From Tatumella punctata (GTDB lineage: Bacteria > Pseudomonadota > Gammaproteobacteria > Enterobacterales > Enterobacteriaceae): a stretch of 64,000 bases of DNA. Shown in pieces: positions 61,906 to 64,000 of this stretch (the stretch's first letter is position 1; each line of letters opens with the position of its first letter). The translations under genes and the position numbers were made by a program. The stretch is from NCBI RefSeq assembly GCF_039523735.1, contig NZ_BAAAFW010000058.1:124001-188000 (forward strand), in the 5' to 3' direction. The notes beneath the pieces are model-generated. The model was given only the letters and a program-made list of their open reading frames with translations. It had not been told where the DNA came from and ran no database searches.

Positions 61906-64000
61906 TCAGGACTGCGTCTCTATTGCCGGAGGCTCAGACACAACCATCGGCTGACAATTGACACAGATAGCCCCGTTTTCCAGCCGCACCGGCCAGCAAC
62001 GCACACTGACCGAACTGTCATCGGGACTGACACCATCCGTCAGGCGCAGACGCTTTTTATACAGGGGAGAGATCACCAGAGCCGTGCCGTCTTCGTCACC
62101 AACTAACCCGCGCGCCAGCACATTGGCACCACTGCCGGGTTCCTGATTATCCAGGGCGTAGACCACCGGCTGGTCATCCCCCAGGCGAAATAATGCTATT
62201 TGCTGATCTCCCAGCCGGGCAGCAATTCCGGTATTAACTGGTATATCAGACAGTTGACCGACAGTTACCCATTCATTCACCGGTAAACTGCGGGAGACGG
62301 GACGCTCTTTCTCTTCCGCCAGCGCCGGACGAATTTGCCCGCGATCCGGCACCATGACCACGCCTTCATCCGGCTGATGACTGTTAATAAACGGACGGAA
62401 TAACTGCATATACTGCGGATTGTTGAGCGTAGTTTTCCATTCACACTGGTAGGCTGATACCACCCGCTGCATTTCACTGTCCAGAGTTTCTCCCAGCCCC
62501 AGACTGTCCTGCAAAATGACCTCTCTCAGGTAGCTAATCCCCCCGTCAAGGTTATCCAGCCAGTTACTGGTACGCTGTAAACGATCGGCAGTACGGATAT
62601 AAAACATCAGTACCCTGTCGATAATTCGAATTAACTCCCCGGTTTCCAGGTCCGATGCCAGCAGATCCGCATGACGGGGTTTCATACCGCCATTCCCGCA
62701 GACATACAGATTCCAGCCTTTATCGGTAGCAATCACACCAATATCTTTGCCCTGAGCCTCCGCACACTCACGGGTGCATCCTGATACTGCCATTTTAATT
62801 TTATGCGGAGAGCGCAGCCCCTTATAACGTTCTTCCAGGCGGATAGCTAAACGGGTCGAATCCTGTACACCGTAACGGCACCAGGTGGATCCGACACAGG
62901 ATTTAACTGTACGCAGAGATTTACCGTAGGCATGCCCCGTCTCAAAACCGGCGTCCAGTAATTCACGCCAGATATCCGGTAACTGTTCCAGCCGCGCACC
63001 GAATAAATCGACCCGCTGTCCGCCGGTGATCTTGGTGTACAGGTTGTAGCGCTGAGCGACCTGACCCAGGGTAATCAGCCCTTGTGGCGTAATTTCACCG
63101 GCCGGTATCCGTGGAACCACGGAGTATGTGCCGTCTTTCTGGATATTGCCGAAGAAGCGATCATTTGTGTCCTGCAATGCCAGATGATCCGCTGACAACA
63201 AATAATCGTTCCAGCAGGATGCCAGGATTGATGCGACCAGCGGTTTGCAAATTTCACAGCCCTGTCCCCGCCCGAACTGACGGCGTAATTGATCAAATGA
63301 GCGCAGGTTATTTACCCTGACCAGGTGATAAAGCTCCTGACGTGAGAACGCAAAATGACTGCAGATATCTTTTTTAACTTCAACGCCTAGTGCTGTCAGT
63401 TCATGTTCCATCACCTGTTTCAGCAGAGGGACACAACCGCCGCAACCTGTGCCGGCCTTAGTACAGGCTTTCAGGCTGCTGAGATCACCGCATCCGCCGA
63501 TAACGGCAGCAGAGATATCCCCTTTAGTGACATTATGGCAGGAACAAATTTGTGCGGTTTCCGGTAACAGGGCAACGCCCGGTCCGCCACAGCTTTCTCC
63601 CGTTGTCGCCGGTAAAATCAGACTTTCAGGATGATCGGGCAGGGCTATTCCATTGAGCATCCGTTGTAATAACTGACTGTAATCGCTACTGTCGCCGACC
63701 AGCACTGCCCCGAGCAGGGATGCTCCGTCCGCGGAGACGACTATTTTTTTATAAATCTGTGCCGGGCCGTCGGTCCACTGGTAGCTCTGGCTGCCGGCAG
63801 TGCTCCCGTGAGCATCACCAAGGGAGGCAACATCAACCCCCAGTAACTTCAGTTTGGTACTCATATCTGCCCCGCTAAACGGGGTGTCGATCATAGCTAA
63901 ACGGTCTGCCAGGCATCGCGCCATCTGATAACCGGGGGCGACCAGCCCGAATATTGTCCCCTGCCAGAGGGCACATTCCCCTATCGCCGACACCGACGGA
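61906..64000 (-). CDS. nirB: Assimilatory nitrite reductase, NirB-NirD fusion (5' end outside the window)
   Basis: Siroheme nitrite reductase reducing nitrite to ammonium with NAD(P)H. The frame stays open to the window edge, starting inside the NirB flavoprotein domain (SAIGECALWQGTIFGLVAPGYQMARCLADR), so the N-terminal ~270 residues are missing. Then come two BFD-like segments (CSCHNVTKGDISAAVIGGCGD, CTKAGTGCGGCVPLLKQV and GRGQGCEICKP), the nitrite/sulfite reductase half-domains and the siroheme/4Fe-4S ligands (SCVGSTWCRYG, VSGCTRECAEAQ). From about 120 residues before the end a NirD-like Rieske domain is fused (VNEWVTVGQLSDIPVNTGIAARLGDQQIALFRL, VYALDNQEPGSGANVLARGLVGDEDG). E. coli encodes NirD separately. 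Confidence 0.93.
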   Translation of the reverse strand, partial: PSVSAIGECALWQGTIFGLVAPGYQMARCLADRLAMIDTPFSGADMSTKLKLLGVDVASLGDAHGSTAGSQSYQWTDGPAQIYKKIVVSADGASLLGAVLVGDSSDYSQLLQRMLNGIALPDHPESLILPATTGESCGGPGVALLPETAQICSCHNVTKGDISAAVIGGCGDLSSLKACTKAGTGCGGCVPLLKQVMEHELTALGVEVKKDICSHFAFSRQELYHLVRVNNLRSFDQLRRQFGRGQGCEICKPLVASILASCWNDYLLSADHLALQDTNDRFFGNIQKDGTYSVVPRIPAGEITPQGLITLGQVAQRYNLYTKITGGQRVDLFGARLEQLPDIWRELLDAGFETGHAYGKSLRTVKSCVGSTWCRYGVQDSTRLAIRLEERYKGLRSPHKIKMAVSGCTRECAEAQGKDIGVIATDKGWNLYVCGNGGMKPRHADLLASDLETGELIRIIDRVLMFYIRTADRLQRTSNWLDNLDGGISYLREVILQDSLGLGETLDSEMQRVVSAYQCEWKTTLNNPQYMQLFRPFINSHQPDEGVVMVPDRGQIRPALAEEKERPVSRSLPVNEWVTVGQLSDIPVNTGIAARLGDQQIALFRLGDDQPVVYALDNQEPGSGANVLARGLVGDEDGTALVISPLYKKRLRLTDGVSPDDSSVSVRCWPVRLENGAICVNCQPMVVSEPPAIETQS

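Noticed and set aside
1..64000. CRISPR arrays, tRNA or rRNA genes, insertion sequences, prophage genes
   Set aside because: No regularly spaced direct repeats, transposase or integrase motifs, or RNA gene cores were seen; the accessory stretches carry metabolic and transport genes only.

Overview
The window reads as chromosomal DNA of a gamma-proteobacterium of the order Enterobacterales. Many proteins align almost residue for residue, from memory, with their Escherichia coli counterparts (SpoT, RpoZ, GlnA, BipA, DctA). Several E. coli gene neighbourhoods are kept (gmk-rpoZ-spoT-trmH-recG; yihX-yihY-dtd-yiiD; glnA-glnL-glnG; hemN-yihI-csrC-engB-spf). The mixture of enteric core with membrane-bound oxidative dehydrogenases, a gad acid-resistance pair and a fused assimilatory nitrate reductase fits the Erwiniaceae, perhaps a Tatumella/Pantoea-like organism; that genus-level guess is inference.

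Layout. 1-3.1 kb: gadB-gadC (minus). 3.7-9.6 kb: gmk-rpoZ-spoT-trmH-recG (plus). 9.6-12.9 kb: xanP behind a PurR box, then the AsmA-like yicH. 12.9-17.9 kb: yihX-yihY-dtd-yiiD and typA (minus). 18.0-22.5 kb: glnALG with an NtrC/sigma-54 control region like that of E. coli. 22.5-25.9 kb: hemN, an unlisted small membrane ORF, yihI, the sRNA CsrC, engB and the sRNA Spot 42. Directly after Spot 42 the enteric synteny stops: polA is absent and accessory DNA begins.

26.5-39.7 kb appears to be one catabolic island: an OprB-type porin, a Nudix hydrolase, a three-subunit periplasmic GMC dehydrogenase (cytochrome c, Tat-exported small subunit, flavoprotein), a DUF441 membrane protein, a racemase-family protein, an FMN alpha-hydroxy-acid dehydrogenase, a LacI-family regulator, an MFS acid transporter, a secreted lactonase-like beta-propeller and a secreted cupin-like protein. 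Four copies of a LacI-type operator (TGTAATCGCTTACA-like) lie in the two divergent promoter regions, one pair flanking a good CRP site. This suggests a single regulon for periplasmic oxidation, lactone opening, uptake and cytoplasmic oxidation of a sugar acid or polyol. It is the most interesting system here; the substrate is unknown.

39.7-53 kb: a CodB-like permease, a class C-like acid phosphatase, fecIRA (without fecBCDE), a dienelactone hydrolase, dctA, an orphan iron-type binding protein, a second FecA-like receptor behind a Fur box, and an orphan MetQ lipoprotein behind three tandem Met boxes. 53-56.8 kb: a TauABCD-like ABC importer plus Fe(II)/2-oxoglutarate dioxygenase, substrate unknown. 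56.9-64 kb: nitrate assimilation genes, namely a nitrate reductase fused to a CysJ-like diflavin reductase, a siroheme methyltransferase, and a NirB-NirD fusion whose N-terminus runs off the right edge. I saw no tRNA, rRNA, insertion sequence, prophage or CRISPR array.
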